Source of the DNA: Marinactinospora thermotolerans DSM 45154
GTDB lineage: Bacteria > Actinomycetota > Actinomycetes > Streptosporangiales > Streptosporangiaceae
Direction of reading: 5' to 3'
Length of the DNA: 64,000 bases
Assembly: GCF_900167435.1 (NCBI RefSeq)
Contig: NZ_FUWS01000007.1
Location: forward strand, 260,994 to 324,993
Shown: piece after piece, positions 1 to 8,835 of the stretch
Position numbering within the stretch: position 1 is the stretch's first letter
Layout of the letters: each line of letters opens with the position of its first letter
Notes under the pieces: model-generated
The model's database searches: none
What the model saw: the letters and a program-made list of their open reading frames with translations, nothing else
What the model was told of the DNA's origin: nothing
Translations under genes and position numbers: made by a program

Positions 1-41
1 GGCAGGACGGGCAGCGTCACGGCGGTCTGCGTTTCGGTCAT
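1..41 (-). CDS. 5' end of an unidentified gene (partial)
   Basis: Only the first 13 codons are inside the window (MTETQTAVTLPVL), so the product cannot be named. The start is supported by a strong ribosome binding site, AAGGAGG, ending a few bases before the ATG at 41. A perfect TTGAGT/ACTCAA inverted repeat lies just upstream. The gene runs in the same direction as the lanthipeptide genes but has its own upstream region of about 280 bp, so it is probably a separate transcription unit. Confidence 0.6.
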   Translation of the reverse strand, partial: MTETQTAVTLPVL

Positions 42-54
42 CTGACCCTCCTTG

Positions 55-73
55 TTGAGTCACTAGCACTCAA
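55..73. promoter_or_regulatory. Inverted repeat TTGAGT-N7-ACTCAA, putative operator
   Basis: Perfect 6-bp arms separated by 7 bp lie directly upstream of the ribosome binding site of the gene at the left edge. Size and position fit a TetR- or MarR-type repressor site. The regulator is not identifiable from this window. Confidence 0.45.
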
Positions 74-319
74 TAAAGAAGAGTCTCCCTTTGTTCCCTG
101 TTTCCTGTTCGCCCTGAGCGATCACGGGCAACCCCTCGGGGAGACCGGTTCGGGGCCCTCCTGCCGAGCGCGTGTCCCGGGTCCCGGATTGCCGGCGAGC
201 CACGCCACGGCTCCGGGCACCCGCGGCGCCGTCCGCATCCCGCCGCGTTGGCGCGCCCGGTGGCGAAGCACCCTGGAGGGCGCCGCGAAACGCAGGGCGT
301 CATGTCCCGGGAGGCCGCC

Positions 320-1663
320 TCAGCGGAGGAGGAGCAGGGTGTCCCAGCCGCTGGCCGGCGGACGGCCGGTGGCGTAGGCGTGCAGGGCCAGGGCGATCCC
401 CGCGGCGCCGTCGAGGAACCCCGGCATGTCCAGATCGAGGTCGGCGGCCGGCTGGTGGAAGCGGAACCCGAACGGGGCCTCGGGATCGAAGCCGGCCAGC
501 AGGCGTGCCGCGCTCTCCTCGACCGCCGGCCCGAAGCCGGCCTCGGGGTGGTCGGCGTGGAACAGGCCGAGCAGGTACAGGATCCCGGCCCGACCGTGGC
601 AGAGGGCGTCGTCGACCACGCCCCAGTCCGCGACGGGCCTGCGGAGCATGGCCCGCACCGCCTCGAGACCGGCCCCGACCCACTCGGGCCGTCCCAGGGC
701 CCGCCCGGCGAGGTCGAGGGCGCGGGCGGTCCCCACGGCCCCGTAACACCACGAGGGACGCGCCGGCAGGGGCGTGGGCCAGGCCCGCCGGTCCGCGTAG
801 TAGCGCAGTGGCATGTAGGCGGTCCAGTACGGTCCGGCGGCGTCCTCCTCGCGCCACTCCAGCAGCCACCGCGCCATGCCCTCGATCGCCTCGGCCTGCC
901 CGTCGACCCGGACCCCCTCCTCCCAGGCCAGGGAGAGCAGGGCCAACGGGCCGGGGACCCCGTGGGCGAGACCCAGGTTGACCTGTCCGTCCGCGAACTC
1001 CTCGGCGACACGGGTGCGGGAGGTGGCGCCGAACCACCACCCGGGCACCTCGACCCCTCGGACCGACAGTGGCAGGCGCAGGGAGACCAGACAGCCCAGG
1101 GCCGCGCGCAGGGCGGCGGCCACGTCGGGGGCGGCGGCCCTGCGCCGGTGCAGCAGATAACGGCCGACTCCGCTGAGGCCGCTGAGGACGTCCACCAGCG
1201 CCGGGTAGGTCGGTTCCCCGGCCGCACGGGTGGAGACGTGCAGCGCCACCAACCGGTGGGCGTGCTCGGCCATACGGGCGTCCGTCCGGGCCAGGAGCCC
1301 CGCGTAGTCGCCGTCGGCGCCCGCGGCGACACGGGCCGCGGAGGCCAGCGCGCCCACTCCGGCGAACGCGCCGTGCGCGGGTCGGGCACGGGTGGCCGCG
1401 GCCGACAGCTCCAGGTACCTGTGCGCGTTGAGCCGGTGTCCCTCACTGTCGGGGGCCGAGAGGCCCAACTCGGCGGGTAAGAGCACGAGCCCGGGATACC
1501 CCCGGTTGAGCGAGCCCGGCTCCCACAACGGGGACCGGGACTCATCGACCCCGCGACGCCCGGCGTTGGCCCGGGTGGCCGCGACGACCGCGTCGGGATC
1601 GCTCAGCCGCCGGGCGACCTCCTCCACGACACGCGCCGCACGGACCCGCTGCGGAGCGCTCAT
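320..1663 (-). CDS. lanC: LanC-like lanthionine synthetase (cyclase)
   Basis: The 447-aa product has the zinc site of the LanC family: Cys306 in SWCYG, and Cys355-His356 in ALCHGRAG. LanC enzymes add cysteine thiols to dehydroalanine or dehydrobutyrine to close (methyl)lanthionine rings. The glycine-rich GAVG and DGAAG repeats expected of the alpha-toroid fold are present. The start at 1663 is chosen because the ATG overlaps the lanB stop codon as ATGA, which implies translational coupling. It is the last gene of the lanA-lanB-lanC unit. The length is normal for the family and both the metal ligands and the acid/base region look intact. Confidence 0.9.
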   Translation of the reverse strand: MSAPQRVRAARVVEEVARRLSDPDAVVAATRANAGRRGVDESRSPLWEPGSLNRGYPGLVLLPAELGLSAPDSEGHRLNAHRYLELSAAATRARPAHGAFAGVGALASAARVAAGADGDYAGLLARTDARMAEHAHRLVALHVSTRAAGEPTYPALVDVLSGLSGVGRYLLHRRRAAAPDVAAALRAALGCLVSLRLPLSVRGVEVPGWWFGATSRTRVAEEFADGQVNLGLAHGVPGPLALLSLAWEEGVRVDGQAEAIEGMARWLLEWREEDAAGPYWTAYMPLRYYADRRAWPTPLPARPSWCYGAVGTARALDLAGRALGRPEWVGAGLEAVRAMLRRPVADWGVVDDALCHGRAGILYLLGLFHADHPEAGFGPAVEESAARLLAGFDPEAPFGFRFHQPAADLDLDMPGFLDGAAGIALALHAYATGRPPASGWDTLLLLR

Positions 1664-4600
1664 CGGGCCCCTCCCCCCGTCCGGCCCACCCTGGTCCGGA
1701 CCGCGCTGCGCAATAGGCCGTAGGAGCGGCGCTCCGCGGCGGGGTCCATGCCCAGCAGCCGGTTGGCGTGCATGTGCAGGAGGCCGGCGACGGCCGTGGC
1801 GGCCGCGGGGGAGGGCCGTTTCGAACCGCCGATCCCCAGGGCACGACCGTAGGCGCGGGCCGCCGCGGCGCGGGCCGGCCAGTGCGCGAAAAGCTCGTCC
1901 GCCCTCCCCGGCGGTCCGGCGAGTCTGCGGCACCGATCCGGGTCGGCCAGCGGGGCGGCGGTCCGGCGTACCGTGGGGGCGACCTCCTTCTGCAGCTCGA
2001 TGGGGTAGGTGTCGAGCACCCAGCCGCACCAGTCCCACTCCCCCAGGCCGCGCAGGAGTTCGGCGTGGTTCATCGCGGCCAGCGTCTCCAGGGGCGGGGC
2101 GGTCACCCCCCGCGCGCGGGCGGCGAGCTGGCCGGCCACGACACGGCTGTCGGCGTCGAAGAGCCGCTCGGCGTACTCGATCGCATCGGGACCGCCGTAG
2201 CGGAGGACCTCGGGTTCGTAGGTGTCGAGGACGACCTTGCGGATCACCCCGCGTTCGGTGACGGCCGCCGCCCAGGCGTGCAGGGCGGGCAGGACGGCGG
2301 AGAGCAACCGCTCGGGCCGCCCGTGCAGCCGCAGCCGCAGATGCGGGGCCGGATCGACGTAGCGCAGGAAGAACCAGCGGTCGACGTCGGCCTCCACCGT
2401 GGAGAGGAAGGCCGGCAGGTCGCGGACGAGGAGCGCGTCCATGCGGTCACGGGCGACGTAGACCTTCGCATAGAGCCACTCGCCTCCGGGCGGGTGGGCC
2501 ACCCGTGGGGCGAGCCGGGCCGGTGCCGGGGCCGGCGGCCCGGGGCGGAGGGACAGCAACGGCACCACGACCTCGGCGGCGTGACCGTCGCTCCAGCCGG
2601 ATTCCGCCGGATCGGCGAGGGGGGACTCCTGAAGCAGCGGGACCGCGCGTTCGCGCAGCTGGGCGCGGAGCAACCTCCGGTGCATCGGCGCGCCGAGGTC
2701 GAGGTCCAGGTGGCGGTCGAGCGCGCTGACCCGCAACACGTCGGGGACGCCCAGCCGCTCCCGCCAGGCAGCGAGGGCGCGCTCCCACGCGCGTTCCGGC
2801 AGCGCGGGGTCGCACAGTGTGGGGTCCGGCCGCCAGCGGGCGGGCGCCAGGACGCTGCGGCCCCGGCGGACCCGGGGAAGGTGGGGCAGCGCGTCCAGAC
2901 GGCCCCACTGCCACGGCGCCCAGGGACGGACCCCGCTCATCGAGACCGCCGCGAGGAAGCGGGCGATGTTGGGGGCCTCGGTGACGATGTTGAGCATGGT
3001 GGGACGGATGACCCTCACCTCCCGCCCGGTGGAGGCCAGGGCCAGGTAGAGCCGTTCGCCGGTGGCCCCCACGGCCAGATCGCCGAGGTCGACGGGATCG
3101 CCCGCCCCGTCCCGCTCCACCGGGAAGCAGCCCACCGCGACGGCCCTGGGGGCCAGCAGCGGGGTGCGCGCGACGTTGCCCGAGCGCGCCGCGTAGGGCT
3201 GGAAGAACAGGTGGGCGGTGAGGGGCCCGTCCCCCCGCTCCGCGTGCAGGCCGGCCAGTTCGCGTTCGAGGCCGAGGAGGTGGGCGAACCTCCCGGCCAT
3301 CGCCCCCGCGGTGTAGGAGCCGTTGGCCACCACCAGTCGGAAGTCCCCCTCGGCGAGGGCGTCCGCGGAGCGGGCGAGTATCTGGACGCACAGGTCGAGT
3401 GTCGGGGAGGGCGGGACCTCCTCCCCCTCCCCCGAGAGGGCGGCGACCAGCCCGTCGTCGAGGACGAGCTCGCTGCCCGGCCCGGCGGCGAGGGCGGCGT
3501 GGAGGGCGTGTCCCAGCGTCTCGTCGCGGGAGGCCGGGTAGGGCGTGGCGGCTTCGGGCGGGGCGGGGCGGTCCCCGGGGGGGCATCCGGTAGCCGGCGG
3601 GGACTCCCAGGCCGAGGTGGGGGTCGAGCAGCTCCCGGACGGGCACCAGACGACCGATCCCGTACCGGTCCAGGAACGCCCGGTGGTAGTCGGCGAGCTG
3701 GGGGGTGTGGGCCGCGCCCGCGGGGGCCAACCGCCACAGCACGTCGGCGGCGCGCGCCGCCTCGACCGCGACCTCCTCGGGAAGGCGGAAGTCGGCGTCG
3801 AGCCGCAGGTCGACCTGGATCGGGGGGCGGTCGCCGGGCAGGCCGGCGGAGCGCATCCGCCGCATGGCCGTGACGGCGTCGCGCCAGCGCTCCCCGCCCT
3901 CTCCCGGCGCGGTGGCCGCGTAGGCGTCCAGCAGCCGCGCCACCTCCCGCACTTCGATCGCCACCGGGGCGTCGGTCTGCGCCAGGCGCTCACCGAGGTG
4001 GGCGAGCGGATCGGGTAGGTCGGTACGGGACGCGACGTCGGTGAGGAGGATCTCGCGGTCGACGAGACGGCCGATGAGCAGGTCGACGTCGTCGGCGGCG
4101 GCCTCGGGGAAGCGCGCGCGGACCGCGGCGCGCAGCTCCGCGAAGGTCAGGGGCAGGCGGGCGGCCTCGACCGCGGCGCGCACGACAGGGGTGAGGCCGA
4201 CGGTGAGCTCGTGGGCCACCGGGCCGCTCCGATGGCCGTCGGCCTCGCGGACATAGGGCAGGACGAGCCGGTCGCCGCGCCGGTGGCACAGGTTGTTGAC
4301 GACGAGGAGGAGGCCGTCCCGCGCCTTGGGGTCGTGGTGGAGATCCGAGGTGAGGCCGGCCAGCCAGGCGGTGTCCGGCCGTGGCCGCTTGTGGTGGCGG
4401 GCGCCGATGCGGATCTCGGTCGGCGCGCCGAAGGACGCCGGGGCCACTCCGGCGAGCAGTCCGAAGGGGGTGGTGCGCCGGGTCATCCGCAGGAGGTAGC
4501 GGGTGACGGAGAGCACCGCGCGATCCACCCTGGCCTGGTCGACAGGGCGGCCGGACTCGATGCGGGCGATGGTCGCGGCGAGGGAGGCGCTGGAGGTCTG

Positions 4601-4792
4601 GATCGCCTCGCGGACGACGGGGTCGGCGACGAGGTCGAGCAGGAGGCGCGCGGATCCGCGCTGGTCGGCGGCCGCTCCGTCCGGGCGTGCCGTGACGGCC
4701 ACGGCGGGGTGACGCAGGGGGAGCGCGGCCATCCGGACGACACCGAAGGACGCGGGACGGTACACCGCCCCATTCCGGGGATCACGCGACAC
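1660..4792 (-). CDS. lanB: LanB lanthipeptide dehydratase, apparent frameshift
   Basis: This is a class I dehydratase that uses glutamyl-tRNA to glutamylate Ser/Thr of the precursor and then eliminates glutamate. The N-terminal part (lantibiotic dehydratase, from VYRPASFGVVRMA) reads from 4792 to about 3577. The rest, ending in a SpaB_C-type elimination domain (YAKVYVARDRMDALL, WFFLRYVDPAPHLRLRLHG), reads in another frame to 1660. The two frames meet at a run of seven C on the coding strand (3577-3583). Deleting one C gives a continuous protein of about 1043 aa, the usual LanB length. As written, translation from 4792 would run out of frame to a stop at 2447. A sequencing or assembly homopolymer error is the simplest reading, but a real disabling mutation is possible. 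The GTG start has only a weak GGAA signal. Confidence 0.85.
3577..3583 (-). other. Frameshift site in lanB (C7 homopolymer)
   Basis: On the coding strand ATG is followed by seven C and then GGGG. Reading six C instead of seven joins the MPP of the upstream frame to GDRPAPPEA of the downstream frame without losing residues. Codon bias is good on both sides in the respective frames, which locates the change here. Confidence 0.75.
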
Positions 4793-4828
4793 TGGGTTCC
4801 GTTCGTTCGCTCACCGGGCCGCCCCGGT

Positions 4829-4857
4829 CCCCCATTGCCCGAGGCGGACAATGGGGG
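4829..4857 (-). terminator. Stem-loop between lanA and lanB (attenuator-like)
   Basis: A perfect 9-bp stem (CCCCCATTG with CAATGGGGG) and an 11-nt loop lie in the 86-bp gap between the lanA stop and the lanB start. There is no T-run. Such hairpins between precursor and modification genes commonly give partial termination or stabilise the abundant precursor transcript; that role is inferred here. Confidence 0.55.
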
Positions 4858-4878
4858 TCGTTCTTCCTTGGCCGAAGG

Positions 4879-5043
4879 TCAGCAGCAGGGAATGCACATC
4901 GCGATTCCCGCGGCGTAGGTGTTGACCGTCGTGGGGGTGAGGGCGGCGTTCTCGTCGAGTTCGCGGGCGGCGTCGGGGTGAACAGGGGTGTCGTCGGTCG
5001 AGGTGACGAGTTCGACGTCGAGCTCGAACAGGGCGCTGGGCAT
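4879..5043 (-). CDS. lanA: FxLD-type class I lanthipeptide precursor peptide
   Basis: A 54-aa ORF has a strong ribosome binding site (GAGGAGGA) before the ATG at 5043. The N-terminal leader contains LFELDVELVTSTDD, which matches the F-x-L-D box recognised by class I LanB enzymes. The C-terminal part is a compact core ending TTVNTYAAGIAMCIPCC, with four threonines available for dehydration and three cysteines for ring closure. It sits 86 bp upstream of lanB on the same strand, which is the expected place. Two of the cysteines are the final residues. The leader cleavage site is not obvious and no dedicated protease or exporter gene is in the window. Assignment to the FxLD family rests on the motif and context, not on a database match. 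Confidence 0.85.
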   Translation of the reverse strand: MPSALFELDVELVTSTDDTPVHPDAARELDENAALTPTTVNTYAAGIAMCIPCC

Positions 5044-5100
5044 ATTCGTCCTCCTCGGCGGGAATGCGGGTCATTGGCACCCGACCCGCAGGGCGAAGCA

Positions 5101-5130
5101 AATATAGGTACCACCATTCGCGTAATACAA
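5101..5130 (-). promoter_or_regulatory. Putative lanA promoter
   Basis: On the minus strand TTGTAT (5125-5130) and TATATT (5101-5106) are spaced 18 bp and would start transcription about 50 nt upstream of lanA. The patch is much more AT-rich than its surroundings. Confidence 0.45.
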
Positions 5131-5339
5131 CCGTTGACAAAACAACGTCGATATGGGCGTGGAAACGACACGGCGTCACGACGCTTCCCCGCCGGCCCAC
5201 CCCGACACGCCGACGAGATCTGGCGGTTCGCCGCGTTTCGCAAGGTCCCGGGGTCGTGAGTTGCACCACCCGCCCCATGAACGGATACGCCCCCGGAAAG
5301 GTCAGACCCGCTGACCAGGCGCATCGCCATGTGTGACAC

Positions 5340-5368
5340 AAACGTTACGACAGAGAGCACCTATATAT
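5340..5368 (+). promoter_or_regulatory. Putative promoter/operator of the sugar ABC operon
   Basis: TATATAT (5362-5368) resembles a -10 element about 90 nt upstream of the binding-protein gene. The CAAACGTTACG just upstream has a central AACGTT reminiscent of LacI-family half-site pairs, but the symmetry is imperfect. The -35 element is unclear. The remaining part of the 5044-5454 interval shows no gene. Confidence 0.3.
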
Positions 5369-5454
5369 GTGGACAACGTCACTCAAAACCACTTCCATCA
5401 GACGAAACAACCCCGGTCTACACCACACCATCCGGCGGTACTGGAGGTACACGC

Positions 5455-6801
5455 ATGACCACGCCCGCGCGCCGCCGCGCGACCATCGCGGCGTCACTCC
5501 CCCTACTGCTACTCGCCGGTGGCTGTTCCTACCTATCGGGCGAATCGCAGGGAGCCGACCCCCAATCCGCCGACTGCGACGCCTACGAGCAGTGGCAGGG
5601 ACACGACGGCACCACCGTTTCCATCTACGCCTCCATTCGCGACCAGGAGGCCGAGCTGCTGGAAGAATCCTGGTCGGAGTTCTCCTCGTGCACCGGTATC
5701 GACATCGCCTATGAGGGAAGCGGCGAATTCGAGGCGCAGATCCAGGTGAAGGTCGACGGCGGAAACGCCCCCGACCTCGCCTTCTTCCCCCAACCCGGCC
5801 TACTCGCCCGTTTCGCCCAATCAGGTGACGCCATCGCGCTTCCCGAAAGCGTGCGCGCCAACGCGGAATCCGGTTGGAGCGAGGACTGGCTGAACTACGC
5901 CACCGTCGACGGAGAGCTCTACGGAACGCCGTTGGGGGCCAACGTCAAGTCGTTCGTCTGGTACTCCCCCGGACTCTTCTCCGACAACGGCTACGCGACG
6001 CCCACGACCTGGGACGAGCTGATCGAGATCAGCGACGCGATGGTCGAGGACGGCATCAAGCCGTGGTGCGCCGGCATCGAGTCCGGTGACGCCACCGGCT
6101 GGCCCGCCACCGACTGGGTCGAGAACATCATGCTGCGCGAACACGGCCCCGAGGTCTACGACCAGTGGGTCGACCACGAGATCCCCTTCGACGATCCGGC
6201 CGTCGCCGAGGCGCTCGACCGCGTCGACTCCATCCTGCGCAACCCCGACTACGTCAACGGCGGCCACGGCGAGGTGCAGAGCATCGCCACGACCTCCTTC
6301 CAGGACGCGGGCACCCCCATCCTCGACCGGCAGTGCGGCATGTACCTGATGGGCTCCTTCTACGCCGCCCAGTGGCCCGAGGGGACCACCGTCGCCGAGG
6401 ACGGTGACGTCTACGCCTTCAACCTGCCGCCCATCCAGGAGGAGCACGGCACCCCGGTGCTCGGCGGTGGCGAGTTCATCGGCGCCTTCGCCGACCGCCC
6501 CGAGGTCGTCGCGGTCCAGGAGTACCTGTCGACCGTGGAGTACGCCAACAGCCGCGCCTCCCTGGGCTCCTGGTTCTCCGCCCACCGCGACCTCGACCTC
6601 GACCTTCTCGAGGCCCCGACCGACCGACTGGGCGCCGAGACCCTGCGCGACTCCGAGGCGGTGTTCCGGTTCGACGGCAGCGACATGATGCCGGCCTCGG
6701 TCGGCGCCGGAACGTTCTGGCGCGGCATGACGAACTGGATCAACGGCGACGAGACCGAGGAGACCCTCGCCTACATCGAGGAATCCTGGCCCTCCTCCTG
6801 A
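5455..6801 (+). CDS. Sugar ABC transporter substrate-binding lipoprotein (AglE-like)
   Basis: The 448-aa protein starts with a lipoprotein signal peptide (arginines, a hydrophobic run, and LAGGC with Cys24 as the lipidated residue). It continues as a family 1 extracellular solute-binding protein (GGNAPDLAFFPQPG, YGTPLGANVKSFVWYSPG, PTTWDELIEISDAM). The start at 5455 is chosen over in-frame upstream sequence because of GGAGG 7 bp before it and the intact signal peptide directly after. It would capture an oligosaccharide or glucoside outside the membrane for the two permeases downstream. Similarity in layout to alpha-glucoside AglE is from memory of the family, and the substrate is not proven. 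Confidence 0.9.
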   Translation: MTTPARRRATIAASLPLLLLAGGCSYLSGESQGADPQSADCDAYEQWQGHDGTTVSIYASIRDQEAELLEESWSEFSSCTGIDIAYEGSGEFEAQIQVKVDGGNAPDLAFFPQPGLLARFAQSGDAIALPESVRANAESGWSEDWLNYATVDGELYGTPLGANVKSFVWYSPGLFSDNGYATPTTWDELIEISDAMVEDGIKPWCAGIESGDATGWPATDWVENIMLREHGPEVYDQWVDHEIPFDDPAVAEALDRVDSILRNPDYVNGGHGEVQSIATTSFQDAGTPILDRQCGMYLMGSFYAAQWPEGTTVAEDGDVYAFNLPPIQEEHGTPVLGGGEFIGAFADRPEVVAVQEYLSTVEYANSRASLGSWFSAHRDLDLDLLEAPTDRLGAETLRDSEAVFRFDGSDMMPASVGAGTFWRGMTNWINGDETEETLAYIEESWPSS

Positions 6802-6867
6802 TTCCCGCTGCCCCCGAGGCGGGCGACGGCCCCCGTCCCCGCCCATCCCTCCTCCCGTAAGTCCGTC

Positions 6868-6895
6868 CCGGGCGCCGGCGCGTGCCGGCGCCCGG
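6868..6895 (+). terminator. GC stem-loop between binding protein and permease genes
   Basis: A perfect 12-bp stem (6868-6879 with 6884-6895) and a 4-nt loop with no T-tract. In ABC operons such hairpins usually protect the binding-protein mRNA and reduce permease expression. Confidence 0.6.
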
Positions 6896-6917
6896 TCCGC
6901 CCACCGAAAGGGCCGGC

Positions 6918-7898
6918 ATGGGCTTCTCCCTGCTCGAAGAACTCCCCAAGATCCTGTGGCTGGTGATCGGCGTCGCCGGGTTCGCCGCCGTCATCGGTCT
7001 GCTCCTGCTCCTGGTCGACCGCGGGCCCAAGACCCGGCGCGACTGGTGGCAGGCCGTGTGCTTCCTCGGCCCCGCGCTGCTGTTGCTGCTGCTGGGCCTG
7101 GTCTACCCGGCGATTCGCACCACCGCGCTGTCGTTCTTCGACAGATCCGGTGACAGCCTGGTCGGGTTGGACAACTACGTCTGGATGTTCACCCAGCCCG
7201 AGATCCTCACGGTGCTGCGCAACACGCTGCTGTGGGTGCTGTTCGCCCCCTTCCTGGCGACCGCGACCGGGCTGCTCTACGCGATCCTGGTGGACCGCTC
7301 GCGTTTCGAGTCGGTGGCCAAGTCGCTGATGTTCATGCCGATGGCGATCTCCTTCGTCGGCGCCAGCATCATCTGGCGGTTCGTCTACGCGGTGCGCCCC
7401 GCCGAATCCGACCAGATCGGCCTGCTCAACCAGATCGTCGTCTGGTTCGGCGGCGAGCCCCAGCAGTGGCTGCTCAACCAGCCCCTGAACACGCTGCTGC
7501 TGATCGTCGTGTTGATCTGGGTGCAGGCCGGGTTCGCGATGGTCGTGCTGTCCGCCGCGATCAAGGCCATCCCGGCCGAGATCATCGAGGCCGCGCGCCT
7601 CGACGGGACGACGCCCTGGCAGCTGTTCCGCCACATCACGCTGCCCTCGGTCTGGCCGACCGTGACCGTCGTGCTGATCACGATCTCGGTGCAGACGCTC
7701 AAGGTCTTCGACATCGTGCGCACCATGACCGGTGGCCAATTCGACACCAGCGTGATCGCCAACGAGATGTACAACCAGGCGTTCCGCTACGGCGAGCTGG
7801 GCCAGGGCTCGGCGCTGGCGGTCTTCCTGTTCGTTCTGGTCATTCCTCTTGTCCTCGTGCAGATGCGCACCAATCGACGTGCCAGGGAGCAGCGATGA
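6918..7898 (+). CDS. Sugar ABC transporter permease (AglF-like)
   Basis: The 326-aa MalF-type membrane permease has an extra N-terminal transmembrane segment (about residues 10-33), then the canonical segments and the cytoplasmic EAA loop EAARLDGTTPWQLFRHITLP, which docks on the ATPase. The extra N-terminal helix is typical of AglF-like permeases. The start at 6918 follows GAAAGG. The stop overlaps the next start as ATGA. No ATPase is encoded nearby, so a shared MsiK-type ATPase elsewhere in the genome probably energises transport. Confidence 0.9.
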   Translation: MGFSLLEELPKILWLVIGVAGFAAVIGLLLLLVDRGPKTRRDWWQAVCFLGPALLLLLLGLVYPAIRTTALSFFDRSGDSLVGLDNYVWMFTQPEILTVLRNTLLWVLFAPFLATATGLLYAILVDRSRFESVAKSLMFMPMAISFVGASIIWRFVYAVRPAESDQIGLLNQIVVWFGGEPQQWLLNQPLNTLLLIVVLIWVQAGFAMVVLSAAIKAIPAEIIEAARLDGTTPWQLFRHITLPSVWPTVTVVLITISVQTLKVFDIVRTMTGGQFDTSVIANEMYNQAFRYGELGQGSALAVFLFVLVIPLVLVQMRTNRRAREQR

Positions 7899-8833
7899 GC
7901 GCCCCGACCTCCCCCGCCGCCACGGAGTCCTCGGCGGCCCGGGTCCGCCGCCGGCTGTCGGGGCGGGCCGCGAGCATCGCGGCGATCGTCATCGCCGTCG
8001 TGTGGACCCTGCCCACCTTCGGGCTGTTCGTCTCCTCCTTCCGCCCCGAGCAGGAGATCAAGACGACCGGCTGGTGGACGTTCTTCACCGACCCGAGCCT
8101 GACCCTGGCCAACTACCGTGACGTCCTGTTCGGTACGGCCAGCCAGGGCCAGTTGGCCAGCTACTTCGTCAACTCCTTCGTCATCACGTTGCCCTCGACG
8201 GTGTTCGTGGTGGCACTGGCCGCGCTCGCCGCCTACGCGTTGGCCTGGATGAACTTCCCCGGACGCGACTGGATCTTCCTCGGCGTCTTCGCCCTGCAGA
8301 TCGTCCCGCTGCAGATGTCGCTGGTGCCGCTGCTCAGCTTCTTCTCCGAGGGGGTGAGCATCGGCGGCGTCCAGGTGCTGCCCGCCTGGGAGCTGGAGGG
8401 CGCGTTCCAGTTCACCACGGTGTGGGTGGCGCACACGATCTTCGGGCTGCCGCTCGGGGTGTTCCTGCTGCACAACTTCATCGCGCAGCTGCCGCGCAGC
8501 CTGTTCGAGGCCGCCCGGGTCGACGGCGCGGGGCACGGGGTGATCTTCCGGCGCGTGGTGACCCCCCTGATCGTTCCGGCGCTGATGTCGCTGGCGATCT
8601 TCCAGTTCCTGTGGGTGTGGAACGACCTGCTCGTCGCGCTGATCTTCGCCGGAGGCGGTGTGGAGACCGCGCCGTTGACGGTCCGGCTCGCCGAGATGGC
8701 GGGGACACGGGGCAACGAGTGGCAGCGCCTCACCGCGGGCGCGTTCGTCTCCATGATCGTGCCGTTGCTGGTGTTCTTCTCGCTCCAGCGTTACTTCGTG
8801 CGCGGCCTGCTGGCCGGCAGCGTCAAGGGCTGA
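7895..8833 (+). CDS. Sugar ABC transporter permease (MalG/AglG-like)
   Basis: The 312-aa second permease has an N-terminal transmembrane segment (WTLPTFGLFVSSF), a typical periplasmic loop (SLTLANYRDVL) and the EAA motif EAARVDGAGHGVIFRRVVTP. It pairs with the preceding permease in an ATP-driven importer. Its start overlaps the upstream stop by 4 bp. The gene ends 2 bp before the convergent response-regulator gene, leaving no room for a terminator between them. Confidence 0.9.
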   Translation: MSAPTSPAATESSAARVRRRLSGRAASIAAIVIAVVWTLPTFGLFVSSFRPEQEIKTTGWWTFFTDPSLTLANYRDVLFGTASQGQLASYFVNSFVITLPSTVFVVALAALAAYALAWMNFPGRDWIFLGVFALQIVPLQMSLVPLLSFFSEGVSIGGVQVLPAWELEGAFQFTTVWVAHTIFGLPLGVFLLHNFIAQLPRSLFEAARVDGAGHGVIFRRVVTPLIVPALMSLAIFQFLWVWNDLLVALIFAGGGVETAPLTVRLAEMAGTRGNEWQRLTAGAFVSMIVPLLVFFSLQRYFVRGLLAGSVKG

Positions 8834-8835
8834 GC

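Noticed and set aside
248..1480. Plus-strand frame opposite lanC
   Set aside because: The complementary strand carries the LanC zinc motifs and has the better codon positions.
1768..3873. Long plus-strand open frame opposite lanB
   Set aside because: It is Gly/Arg-rich with no family features and lies antisense to conserved LanB domains; it arises from GC bias.
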